The notes beneath the pieces were generated by a model. It made no database searches and was not told the origin of the DNA. It saw only the letters and a list, made by a program, of their open reading frames with translations. 64,000 nt of DNA from the NCBI RefSeq assembly GCF_020216025.1, contig NZ_JAIWNC010000006.1:186001-250000 (forward strand), written 5' to 3'. This document shows, in pieces, positions 24,386 to 32,365 of this stretch (position 1 is the stretch's first letter; every line of letters begins with the position of its first letter). Source of the stretch: Jidongwangia harbinensis. Its GTDB lineage: Bacteria > Actinomycetota > Actinomycetes > Mycobacteriales > Micromonosporaceae. A program made the position numbers and the translations under genes.

Positions 24386-25993
24386 GTGGAGCCCGTCTCG
24401 GCACCACCGCCTCCGGCGTCCGCGCCGCCGTCCGGCCAGCTCGCGGCGAAGCTCCGGCGTACCCCGCTGCGGATCAAGCTGCTCGCGTCGCTGCTCGCCC
24501 TGGTGTTCGCCGCGCTCACCCTGATCAGCGTGTCCAGCACGTTCGCGCTGCGCAGCTACCTGCTCGAACGGCTGGACGGGGACCTGCGGGCGGTGACCGC
24601 GTCGCTGGCCACCGTCCTGCCGACCGGTGGCGCCAGCCGGCTCAGCCCGCGGCAGGACGGCATCCCGACCGAGTACATGTTCGCGGTCCGGTCCACCACC
24701 GGCGTCGGCGACGCGTACTGGAACAACGCCAAGCTCAGCGCGGACGACATGCCGCCGTACTTCACCACGGTCGACGAGATCGCCGACCGGATCGTGGACC
24801 AGCCGTACACCGTGGTGTCGCCCAGCAAGCGCGTGCACTGGCGGATGATGATCACCACGGTGGCCAACGGCGACGTGCTGTACGTGGGCCGCAACATGTC
24901 CGAGGTCGAGTACGCGGTCACCCAGCTGATCTGGATCGACTCGCTGGTCGGCCTGGGCGTGCTGATCGCGCTGGCCGCGGTGGGCGCCGCCGTGGTGCGT
25001 ACCAGCCTGCGGCCGCTGGACGAGATCGAACAGACCGCGGCCGCCATCGCGGCCGGCGACCTCACCCGCCGGGTGCCCGATCCGGAACCGGACAGCCCGC
25101 ATCCGAAGACCGAGCTGGGCCGGCTGTCCCGGGCGCTGAACGCGATGCTGGCCCAGATCGAGACCGCGTTCACGGCCCGCGCCCAGTCCGAGACCGCGGC
25201 CCGGGCGGCCGAGTCCGCGGCCCGGGACGCCGCCGCGGACGCGCAGATGTCCGAGGCACGTGCGGTGCGCTCGGAGGCGAAGATGCGCCAGTTCGTCGCG
25301 GACGCCTCGCACGAACTGCGTACCCCGCTGACCACGATCCGCGGGTTCGCGGAGCTGTACCGCCAGGGCGCGGTCAGCGACCCGGAGGAGATCGCCAAGC
25401 TGGTCCGCCGGATCGAGGACGAGTCGGCCCGGATGGGGCTGCTGGTCGAGGATCTCCTGCTGCTGGCCCGGCTGGACCGGGAGCGGCCGATCCGGCTGGC
25501 ACCGGTGGAACTTCCGGTGCTCGCCGTGGACGCGGTGCAGGCGGCGCAGGCGGTGGCGCCGGAACGCGCCATCGAGCTGGACGTCCGCGACGAGCCGTCG
25601 AAGCTGGTGGCGTTCGGTGACGACGCCCGGCTGCGCCAGGTGATCGGCAACCTGATGACCAACGCGCTGGTGCACACGCCGCCGGAGGCGTCGGTGTCGC
25701 TTCGGCTGTACAGCGAGCCCGGCAACCGCGCGGTGATCGAGATCTCGGACACCGGGCCGGGGCTGTCCCCGCAGCAACGGGAGCACGTGTTCGAGCGCTT
25801 CTACCGGGTGGACGAGGCGCGCACCCGGCGGACCGACCGGGCGGCCACCGGGGCCGGGCTGGGCCTGGCCATCGTGGCGGCCATCGTCCGGTCGCACCAC
25901 GGCACCGTCGAGGTGATCAGCGAACCGGGGCAGGGCGCCACCTTCCGGGTCACTCTGCCCGCGCTGGAACCGGACGATCCGCCCGCCGAGTGA
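24386..25993 (+). CDS. Membrane sensor histidine kinase (MprB-like)
   Basis: 535 residues from GTG at 24386. Pro/Ala-rich cytoplasmic tail, TM1 about 31-52, an extracytoplasmic sensor of about 130 residues, TM2 about 182-205, HAMP 206-260, then a coiled alanine-rich insert (262-297, EARAVRSEAK), HisKA with H309 in DASHELRTPL, and HATPase with N-box NLMTNALVH, G1 DTGPGLS and G2 GAGLGLAIV. It phosphorylates the regulator encoded just upstream. The organisation and linked HtrA gene suggest envelope-stress sensing. Confidence 0.93.
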   Translation: MEPVSAPPPPASAPPSGQLAAKLRRTPLRIKLLASLLALVFAALTLISVSSTFALRSYLLERLDGDLRAVTASLATVLPTGGASRLSPRQDGIPTEYMFAVRSTTGVGDAYWNNAKLSADDMPPYFTTVDEIADRIVDQPYTVVSPSKRVHWRMMITTVANGDVLYVGRNMSEVEYAVTQLIWIDSLVGLGVLIALAAVGAAVVRTSLRPLDEIEQTAAAIAAGDLTRRVPDPEPDSPHPKTELGRLSRALNAMLAQIETAFTARAQSETAARAAESAARDAAADAQMSEARAVRSEAKMRQFVADASHELRTPLTTIRGFAELYRQGAVSDPEEIAKLVRRIEDESARMGLLVEDLLLLARLDRERPIRLAPVELPVLAVDAVQAAQAVAPERAIELDVRDEPSKLVAFGDDARLRQVIGNLMTNALVHTPPEASVSLRLYSEPGNRAVIEISDTGPGLSPQQREHVFERFYRVDEARTRRTDRAATGAGLGLAIVAAIVRSHHGTVEVISEPGQGATFRVTLPALEPDDPPAE

Positions 25994-26000
25994 CGCATCA

Positions 26001-26040
26001 TTCACAGAAAACATCCAGGCCTGACACAGGCATGTCCGAG
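26001..26040 (+). promoter_or_regulatory. Phased CAG boxes upstream of htrA, like those of the regulator gene
   Basis: CAG at 26005, 26016 and 26027, followed by GAG at 26038, keeps the 11-bp spacing seen at 23604-23643. TTCACAGAAAAC is identical in both. The boxes lie between the kinase stop and the htrA start, so htrA probably has its own promoter activated by the adjacent two-component system besides any read-through. Confidence 0.6.
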
Positions 26041-26063
26041 TGCCGGTGGGCAAGGTAGGTCTC

Positions 26064-27752
26064 ATGAACGAGCACGAGACCAACCCGCAGCGGCACGAGA
26101 CTCCCGCCACGGAGCCGTCGCACCGGCCCGCGGACGCCCCCTTCGGTGGCATCAGCCCGGAGCGGGGACAGTCCGAGCCGTCGGCCTCCCAGCCCACCCC
26201 GGACGAGTCGACCGCGGCCCAGCCCACGGTCGCCCAGCCCACGGTCGACCAGCCGGCCGCCGCGCAGCCGGTGGTGGACGAACCCACCGCGGCGCAGCCG
26301 ACGGTCACCCACCCGACGGCGGGCCAGCCCGCGGCGGGCCAGCCCGCGGCCGGCCAGCCCGCGGCCGGCCAGCCCGCGGTCGGCCAGCCGGGCGTGCCGC
26401 AGCCGGTCGGCGCCGGCGCCGCGCAGGGCGGGCCGTGGGGACCCTCGCCGTGGCAGCGCGCCGGGCAGCAGCCGTACGGCCCCCCGCAGCAGCCGGGATA
26501 CGGCCAGCCGTACCCGACGCAGACGCCCTTCGGTTACCAGCAGCACCCCGGCGCACCTGCCTACCCACACCAGCCGGGGCACGAGCAGCCCGGACCGGAA
26601 CAGCCGGCGCAGAACAGCGCACCGCCGTGGGCCCAGCCGGTCGGCGTGGAGCAGCGTGACCCGGCCCGCGCCGGACGCGGCCGACGGATCTTCGCGGCCG
26701 GCGCGGCGGCGGTGCTCATCGCGCTCGCCGGTGGCGGCGTCGGTGCGGCCACCGTGCTGGCGATGGACTCCGACGGCACTCCGCCGATCCAGACCGGCAA
26801 CTCCTCGGTGACCCGGATGGTGGACCGCTCGTCGCTGGCCCAGATCGCCGCGCTGGTGCAGGACAGTGTCGTCTCGATCGGCACCGGCTCCGGTGAGGGC
26901 TCCGGCGTCGTCCTCAACACGGACGGCTACGTGCTGACCAACAACCACGTGGTGGCCAGCGCCCAGAACGACGCGGTCGAGGTGGTGTTCGCCAACGGCA
27001 AGAAGTCGCCCGCGACCATCGTCGGCACCGATCCGCGGACCGACCTCGCGGTGGTCAAGACCAGCGAGACGGCCGGGCTCAAGCCGGCCACGTTCGGCGA
27101 CAGCTCCCAGATGCAGGTGGGCGACACCGTGCTGGCACTGGGCAGCCCGCTCGGCCTGGCCGGCTCGGTGACCGCCGGCATCGTCAGCGCCAAGGACCGC
27201 ACCATCCGCTCGAACCCGGAGCAGCAGGCACCGCCGAACCCGTTCGGCGGCCAGGAGCAGCAGCAGTCGCAGGCGCCCACCTCGATGTCCGGTCTGCTGC
27301 AGACGGACGCCCCGATCAACCCGGGCAACTCCGGCGGGGCGCTGGTCAACACGGACGGTCAGGTGATCGGCATCAACACCGCGATCGCCACGTCCGGGCA
27401 GGGCTCCGGCAACATCGGTGTCGGATTCGCGATTCCCAGCAACCGGGCCAAGCAGGTCGCGGGCGATCTGATCGCCGGGCGCAAGGTCAGCCACCCGGCG
27501 CTGGGCGTCAAGGTCGCCGAGGTCGAGGGCGGCGGCGCGCTGATCCGGGAGGTCACGCCGGACAGTGCGGCCGCGAAGGCCGGCCTGCAGCAGGGCGACG
27601 TCGTCACGGCGATCAACGGCAAGCCGGTGAACGGCTCGGACGACCTGATCGGCGTGGTGCAGACCGGCAAGGTCGGCGACCGGGTGACGGTCCAGTTCAA
27701 GCGCGACGGCGCCGAGAAGACGGTGACCGCCACGCTCGCCGAGACGCAGTAA
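26064..27752 (+). CDS. HtrA/DegP-type membrane serine protease (PepD-like)
   Basis: 562 residues from ATG at 26064. A cytoplasmic tail of about 205 residues is rich in Q, P and A, with QPAAGQPA-type repeats and a P/Q/Y-rich section. One membrane helix spans about 209-235. The trypsin-like domain has H295 (TNNHVVAS), D327 (RTDLAVV) and S423 (NPGNSGGAL). A C-terminal PDZ domain runs about 470-555 (GALIREVTPDSAAAKAGLQ). It would degrade or chaperone misfolded proteins outside the membrane. Its promoter shares phased boxes with the upstream two-component operon. Confidence 0.93.
   Translation: MNEHETNPQRHETPATEPSHRPADAPFGGISPERGQSEPSASQPTPDESTAAQPTVAQPTVDQPAAAQPVVDEPTAAQPTVTHPTAGQPAAGQPAAGQPAAGQPAVGQPGVPQPVGAGAAQGGPWGPSPWQRAGQQPYGPPQQPGYGQPYPTQTPFGYQQHPGAPAYPHQPGHEQPGPEQPAQNSAPPWAQPVGVEQRDPARAGRGRRIFAAGAAAVLIALAGGGVGAATVLAMDSDGTPPIQTGNSSVTRMVDRSSLAQIAALVQDSVVSIGTGSGEGSGVVLNTDGYVLTNNHVVASAQNDAVEVVFANGKKSPATIVGTDPRTDLAVVKTSETAGLKPATFGDSSQMQVGDTVLALGSPLGLAGSVTAGIVSAKDRTIRSNPEQQAPPNPFGGQEQQQSQAPTSMSGLLQTDAPINPGNSGGALVNTDGQVIGINTAIATSGQGSGNIGVGFAIPSNRAKQVAGDLIAGRKVSHPALGVKVAEVEGGGALIREVTPDSAAAKAGLQQGDVVTAINGKPVNGSDDLIGVVQTGKVGDRVTVQFKRDGAEKTVTATLAETQ
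26313..26395. repeat. 15-bp in-frame repeats in htrA
   Basis: Five tandem 15-bp units close to GCGGCCGGCCAGCCC encode the pentapeptide A-A-G-Q-P in the cytoplasmic tail. Some units are identical at DNA level, so recent slippage is likely; the length only alters the disordered tail. Confidence 0.8.
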
Positions 27753-27762
27753 CCAAGCATCC

Positions 27763-27846
27763 GGCGCCCGCCCGGGCCATCGGTCGGGCGCCTCCTCCCA
27801 CGCGGTGGGTGGTCGGGCCAAGGGGGTTGGCTCGACCACCCACCGC
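27763..27846 (+). terminator. Two hairpins after htrA
   Basis: The first stem GGCGCCCG/CGGGCGCC covers 27763-27792. The second has a perfect 14-bp stem (GCGGTGGGTGGTCG, 27802-27815, with 27833-27846). They lie 10 and 49 bases past the stop and separate htrA from the next unit. A T-containing stretch follows. Confidence 0.7.
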
Positions 27847-27964
27847 ACCTTTATGCCTGCTTTATGGTTAACCGGTTATCGAATAGGCGTCTGAGGCTCG
27901 CGTTTGAACGGCCGAAACGCCTAGTCTCCATTCGCCGTTTGCATGGAGTGGAAGGCCGACTCGA

Positions 27965-30900
27965 GTGACGCACGTCGAAACCCGGATGAATGTCTGGGAA
28001 GCCCTGGCCGGGCGGGAACCGGGGACACCCTCGGGCCCCGCCGACCCGGGGTTGTGGGGCGCTGTCGTCGAGCGGCTCAACCCGGCCCGGGCCCGCCCGG
28101 TGCTGCGGGCCGGTATCGAGGCGGTGGAGCTGACCAGCGTGCGCGGCTCCGTGTACGTGATGCTGCGCTCGCCGGACGACGGCTCGCGCGCCTGCTACCT
28201 GCGGCTCACGCCGGAGGAGTGGCAGCTCGCCACCATGATGGACGGCTCGTACACGGTGGCCCGCCTGGTCGCCGAGTTCGCCCGCATCGCCGGGCGGCTC
28301 TCGCCCGACCAGGTCCGCCGCATCGTCGCCGACCTGGCCGGCAACCGGATGCTCGAGGAACTCCCGATCGACGCGTTCGGGCCGCTGCAGGAGATCGTCC
28401 AGCGACCGCTGGCCGCGCGGATGGGCCGCAGCCTGCTGGCTGCCGCGCGGGGCCGCCGGATGTTGATGATCAACATCGATCCGGTGATCACCGCGCTCTA
28501 CCGCGGTGGCGGCCGGTTCCTGTTCCACCGGGCCTCGGCGATCGCCCTGGCCGTGATCAGCCTGGTCGGCGCCGTGCTGTTCCTCGGCACCTGGTGGCGG
28601 GGCAGCCAGGCGGTCTTCCTGTCCGGCGGGTCCTACCTGCTGGGCGCGGTCGTCCTGCTGCTGCTCAACGTGGTGGCACTGGCCTGTCACGAACTGGGCC
28701 ACGCGCTCGCCACGAAACACGCCGGCCGGCATGTCCCGGCCGCCGGCCTACTGGTGTATTTCGGCATCCCGTCGGTCTTCGTGGACACCACGGACGTGTG
28801 GATGGCCGGGCGCCGGGCCCGGATGCTGGTCACCGCGGCCGGACCGGCGAGCGGGCTGGTGCTGGCCGGCATCATGCAGCTGGTCGGCCTGGCCGTGCCC
28901 GGGCTGGGGCCGCTGGCGTTCAAGCTCGCCTTCGTGTGGTACCTGAACGTGCTGTTCAACCTGAACCCGTTCCTCACGCTCGACGGCTACTACCTGCTGA
29001 TGGACTGGCTGGAGATCCCGAACCTGCGGTCCCGTGGCCTGTCCTGGGTGACCGGCCGGCTGCGCGGGCGCCCGCCGCGCTGGTCGATGCTCGACCGGGA
29101 GGGCCGCATCGTCGCCCTGTACGGCGTGCTCGCGGTGCTCTGGCTGGTGATCGCGGCGAACCTGGCGTACCGGATCTGGTCCGACCGCGTCTCCGGCCTG
29201 ACCACCGGGCTGTGGCACAGCGGCATCGGCGGCCAGCTGCTGTTGATCCTGGTGCTGCTGGGCCTGACCGCGCCGCTGATCTACCTGGCCGTCGGCCGCC
29301 TGACCCGCGCCTTCCGCCGCTGGCGGCTGGCCGCCGTCGAGCGGGAACACGAGGCGGACATGCCCCGGCGCCTCGCCGCGCTGCGCGCCTCGGACCTCGG
29401 CGGCCTGCCCGAGCCGGCGCTGGCCGCGCTGGCCTCCCGGGCCCGCTGGATGCATCCGCCCACCGGCCGTCAGGTGGTGCTGGCCGGCGCCTCGCAGAGC
29501 GCGGTGTACGTGGTGGTGGACGGCGCCATGCAGGCCCGCCTGCCCAACGACCCCGGCGGCGTGATCCGGCACCACGTCGGCACGGGCGGCGTGGTCGGCC
29601 TGGCCAACGCGCTCACCGGACGGTCCACCGCGCTGAACTGGTACACCGCGGGCACCACGCTGCTCTCGCTGCCCACCGCCACGGTCGCGGCCGTGGTGGG
29701 ACCGCTGCCCGGACCGCCGCCCAACGACCGGGCCGAGGCCGAGGCGCTGTTCGCCGACACCCCGGCCCTGGCCTCGCTCGCGGTGGACGAACGGCTGGCG
29801 CTGATCGCGTCCGCGCACCCGGTGGACCTGGACCCGGGCGCGCCGGTCAGCCTGCCCGGACCCACCCACGCGGTGGTCGTCGAGTCCGGCGTCATCGCGA
29901 TGCCCGACGGGGTGGAACTGCGCCGTGGCACGCTGGTCGGCCCGGTCGGCGACGGCAGCCCCGGGGTGGTGGCGCAGAGCCGTACCCCGGTGCGGTTGTG
30001 GGTCATCCCGGACGCCTCCACGCTCCCGGCGCTGGTCGGCGCCGCCCACCGTGGCCCGGTCGCCGGCCCGCCCGTCGTCGGCCGCACCGCGCTGCAGGCC
30101 GGCGTGCACCCGGGCGGGGTCTACCCGCCGCTGGCCGTGCCGCCGGGCCCGCCGGACGGCACCGAGGACCCGGACGTGGACCGCCGCTTCGAGCGCCGCC
30201 TGTGGTGGCTCGTGCTGCTGTTGCTCCTGCTCGCGTTGCTGCTCACCGGCGCCAACCTGGTGCCCGGCCCGGCGTGGGCCGAGATGCCGACCAACCGGGC
30301 GCTGCTCACCGCGGAGCGCGGCCGGCTGATCGCGCTGATCGGCGGCCAGGAGGTGGCGCTGGACGAGGGCGACCGCCGGTACGTCGAGACCGGCACCCGG
30401 GTCGAGGTGCCGCCCGCGGCCACCGGCCGGCTGACCTTCCAGGGCGGGTCCGCCACGGTGCTCTGCCCGGGTTCGCGGACCCAGGTGGGCCGCCTGTGGA
30501 CGGCGACCAACCGGTCCCGCGCGCCGCACGCCACGCTCGCCATCGACAACGGCCGGCTGCTGGCCGACACGACCAGCACGTCCGGCGCGTTCCGGCCGCT
30601 CGCGCTGGTGGTCAACCGCCCGCTGGGCGAGGTGGTCAACACCGGTGAGGCCTGGTACGCGGTGGAGCCGAGCGCGGTCAGCGTCTCCACCGGCCGGGTC
30701 ACCGTCGCCGGTACCCGGTCCGAGCCCACCGGTGGCGCGCTGTCCTGCGGCGACGGCGTGCCGGTCACCCCGCCGGCGGCCGGCCCCAGCGAGACGCCGA
30801 GTGAGCTGCCCAGCGAGCTTCCGTCGGTCACGCCGTCCACGTCGCCCACCACCGTGCCGCCGACCACCGACGCGCCGGTCCAGCCACGTCCGCTGCCCCC

Positions 30901-31174
30901 GCCGGTCGTCGACGACCCGGACGACGACGAGGAGGAGACGGAGGATCCGCCGCCGACCACGCGGACCCCGACCCGGACGACGACGCGTCCGCCGACCACG
31001 CCCACCACGACGCCGCCCACGTCCCCCACGACGACCCCGCCGACCTCGTCCGATCCGGACCCGAGCGAGAGCGGCGACGGGGACGGCGAGGGCGAGGGTG
31101 AAGGCGGCGACGGCGAGGTCACCCCCTCCACCTCCAACACGGGCATTAGCGTGCCGCCCGTCATCATCGGCTGA
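27965..31174 (+). CDS. M50 zinc metalloprotease fused to PqqD-like, cyclic-nucleotide-binding-like and FecR-like domains
   Basis: 1069 residues from GTG at 27965. An N-terminal PqqD-like winged segment covers about 55-135 (CYLRLTPEEWQLATMMDG). The M50 membrane peptidase core (about 185-450) has H242-E243-L244-G245-H246 and N-P-F-L-T-L-D-G at 334-341, with several helices. Two Crp/cNMP-type beta-barrel regions follow at about 490-580 and 605-690, then a membrane helix near 747-768, a FecR-like domain (about 775-900, AERGRLIALIGGQEVALDEGD) and a Thr/Pro and Asp/Glu-rich tail. The topology puts FecR and tail outside. Related 'peptide zinc metalloprotease' proteins occur beside RiPP genes. The substrate is unknown; the third gene of the unit is a candidate. 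Confidence 0.85.
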   Translation: MTHVETRMNVWEALAGREPGTPSGPADPGLWGAVVERLNPARARPVLRAGIEAVELTSVRGSVYVMLRSPDDGSRACYLRLTPEEWQLATMMDGSYTVARLVAEFARIAGRLSPDQVRRIVADLAGNRMLEELPIDAFGPLQEIVQRPLAARMGRSLLAAARGRRMLMINIDPVITALYRGGGRFLFHRASAIALAVISLVGAVLFLGTWWRGSQAVFLSGGSYLLGAVVLLLLNVVALACHELGHALATKHAGRHVPAAGLLVYFGIPSVFVDTTDVWMAGRRARMLVTAAGPASGLVLAGIMQLVGLAVPGLGPLAFKLAFVWYLNVLFNLNPFLTLDGYYLLMDWLEIPNLRSRGLSWVTGRLRGRPPRWSMLDREGRIVALYGVLAVLWLVIAANLAYRIWSDRVSGLTTGLWHSGIGGQLLLILVLLGLTAPLIYLAVGRLTRAFRRWRLAAVEREHEADMPRRLAALRASDLGGLPEPALAALASRARWMHPPTGRQVVLAGASQSAVYVVVDGAMQARLPNDPGGVIRHHVGTGGVVGLANALTGRSTALNWYTAGTTLLSLPTATVAAVVGPLPGPPPNDRAEAEALFADTPALASLAVDERLALIASAHPVDLDPGAPVSLPGPTHAVVVESGVIAMPDGVELRRGTLVGPVGDGSPGVVAQSRTPVRLWVIPDASTLPALVGAAHRGPVAGPPVVGRTALQAGVHPGGVYPPLAVPPGPPDGTEDPDVDRRFERRLWWLVLLLLLLALLLTGANLVPGPAWAEMPTNRALLTAERGRLIALIGGQEVALDEGDRRYVETGTRVEVPPAATGRLTFQGGSATVLCPGSRTQVGRLWTATNRSRAPHATLAIDNGRLLADTTSTSGAFRPLALVVNRPLGEVVNTGEAWYAVEPSAVSVSTGRVTVAGTRSEPTGGALSCGDGVPVTPPAAGPSETPSELPSELPSVTPSTSPTTVPPTTDAPVQPRPLPPPVVDDPDDDEEETEDPPPTTRTPTRTTTRPPTTPTTTPPTSPTTTPPTSSDPDPSESGDGDGEGEGEGGDGEVTPSTSNTGISVPPVIIG

Positions 31175-31189
31175 TCGAAAGGAACGCGG

Positions 31190-31405
31190 GTGCTCTGCTG
31201 GTTCTGTGCCAAGGCGGCACGGGGATCGTGTCGGTTCTGCGCACGAGGTCTCTGTGAGGATCATGCGCGCTTCGGGCCGTACCTCCTGCAGGTGATGCGG
31301 TCCGAGTCGCGCGCCCGCGCGGAGGCCCTGGTGGTCGAGGACGCGGTCCAGTGCGGCACGTGCAAGCCCCGCCCGCAACCGGTGGCGATGCCGGAACTCG
31401 ATTAG
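31190..31405 (+). CDS. Small Cys-rich putative zinc-binding protein
   Basis: 71 residues from GTG at 31190, 15 bp after the M50 gene, with a GAAAGGA site. C3-x-x-C6, C14-x-x-C17, C22 with H25, and C55-x-x-C58 could bind two zinc ions, as in B-box or AN1-like fingers. No membrane segment. Its place inside the unit suggests an adaptor or regulator, but no function can be named. Confidence 0.75.
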   Translation: MLCWFCAKAARGSCRFCARGLCEDHARFGPYLLQVMRSESRARAEALVVEDAVQCGTCKPRPQPVAMPELD

Positions 31406-31454
31406 TCGGGCATCCGATACCGGCGGCTCGACTCGGCGGCCTACTCTTTTCGCC

Positions 31455-32285
31455 ATGAGCGATTTCGACGCGGTGCTGGAACGTTTACTCACCGATCCGT
31501 CGTTCGCCGCCGCGCTGGCGGCCGACCCGGACCAGGCCCTGTCCGGGTACACGCTGGCCGACGGCGAGGCGGACCTGCTCCGTCAGCAGGTGGCCGGGGA
31601 CACCGCGGCGGGCTCGGCGGCGGTCGAGTCGCGGATCACCAAGTCGAGCACGTTCGGTCTGATGTCTCCGTTCGCCGGTGCCGGCGGCCTGGCCGGCATG
31701 CTGGGCAACCGGCTGAGCGACTGCGCCCCCGCGGCGCCCGCCGCACCGCTCGGCCCGTGGTCGGAGTTCGGCAGCGCGGCGGGTGGCGTCGCGCAGCAGG
31801 CCGCGCAGGCGGTGCCCGATCCGGTCGCCGCGCAGGGCGTCGGCCCGGCGCCGGAGAGTTGGGGCACGGGCGGGGGAACGGCGGGCGTACGCTCCGGCCT
31901 CGGCGACGTGCCGGAGCGCGACCTGGACGGCCTTCCGGCGGCGTCCCGGCTCGGCGCGGCCCCGCAGAGCGCGCTCGGTGAGGCGCCGCCGGCCCCGGAG
32001 CCCGAGGAGCGGGAGGCGCCGAAGGGCTACCGCAACCGGGTCGACGCCGACGGCGACGGCGACTGGGACCGGGCCACCTACCGCGGCGGCAAGGACGGTG
32101 GCGCGGAGATCCTGGTCGACCTCAACGGCGACGGCGGGACCGACTTCATCGGGTACGACACCGACGCGGACAACCGGGTGGACTACGCCGACTACGACAA
32201 GGACAACGACGGCATCTTCGAGAAGCGGATGTACGACGACACCGGCGACGGCCTGCTGGACCGGACAAAATACTTCGGGTCCTGA
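31455..32285 (+). CDS. Acidic protein with leader-like N-terminus and five calcium-loop motifs
   Basis: 276 residues from ATG at 31455. Residues 3-45 (LERLLTDPSFAAALAADPDQ then ALSGYTLADGEADLL) resemble the helical leader of Franean1_4349-type RiPP precursors. Residues 55-190 are Gly/Ala/Pro-rich with one Cys (C90). Residues 197-269 hold five D-x-D-x-D-G-x-x-D-like loops, for example D197 to D205, D222 to D230 and D261 to D269, as in dockerin, EF-hand or thrombospondin-3 calcium repeats. There is no signal peptide, so export, if any, would use another route, perhaps involving the M50 protein. It ends the three-gene unit. Confidence 0.75.
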   Translation: MSDFDAVLERLLTDPSFAAALAADPDQALSGYTLADGEADLLRQQVAGDTAAGSAAVESRITKSSTFGLMSPFAGAGGLAGMLGNRLSDCAPAAPAAPLGPWSEFGSAAGGVAQQAAQAVPDPVAAQGVGPAPESWGTGGGTAGVRSGLGDVPERDLDGLPAASRLGAAPQSALGEAPPAPEPEEREAPKGYRNRVDADGDGDWDRATYRGGKDGGAEILVDLNGDGGTDFIGYDTDADNRVDYADYDKDNDGIFEKRMYDDTGDGLLDRTKYFGS

Positions 32286-32306
32286 CGGCCGTACCCCTGG
32301 ACTTTC

Positions 32307-32323
32307 TTAGTTAACAGTCCTAA
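32307..32323. promoter_or_regulatory. Putative ROK-type operator before the chitinase gene
   Basis: TTAGTTAACAGTCCTAA is an imperfect 17-nt palindrome. It matches TTAGGAAAGTTTCCTAA-like sites, which I recall upstream of many actinobacterial carbohydrate-binding secreted enzymes, at most outer positions. It is 43 bp before the start, in promoter position. Assignment is from memory of the motif and needs checking. Confidence 0.4.
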
Positions 32324-32365
32324 TAATTTCTCCACTGTCGATGCACCGACGTGGAGGCCACCCCC

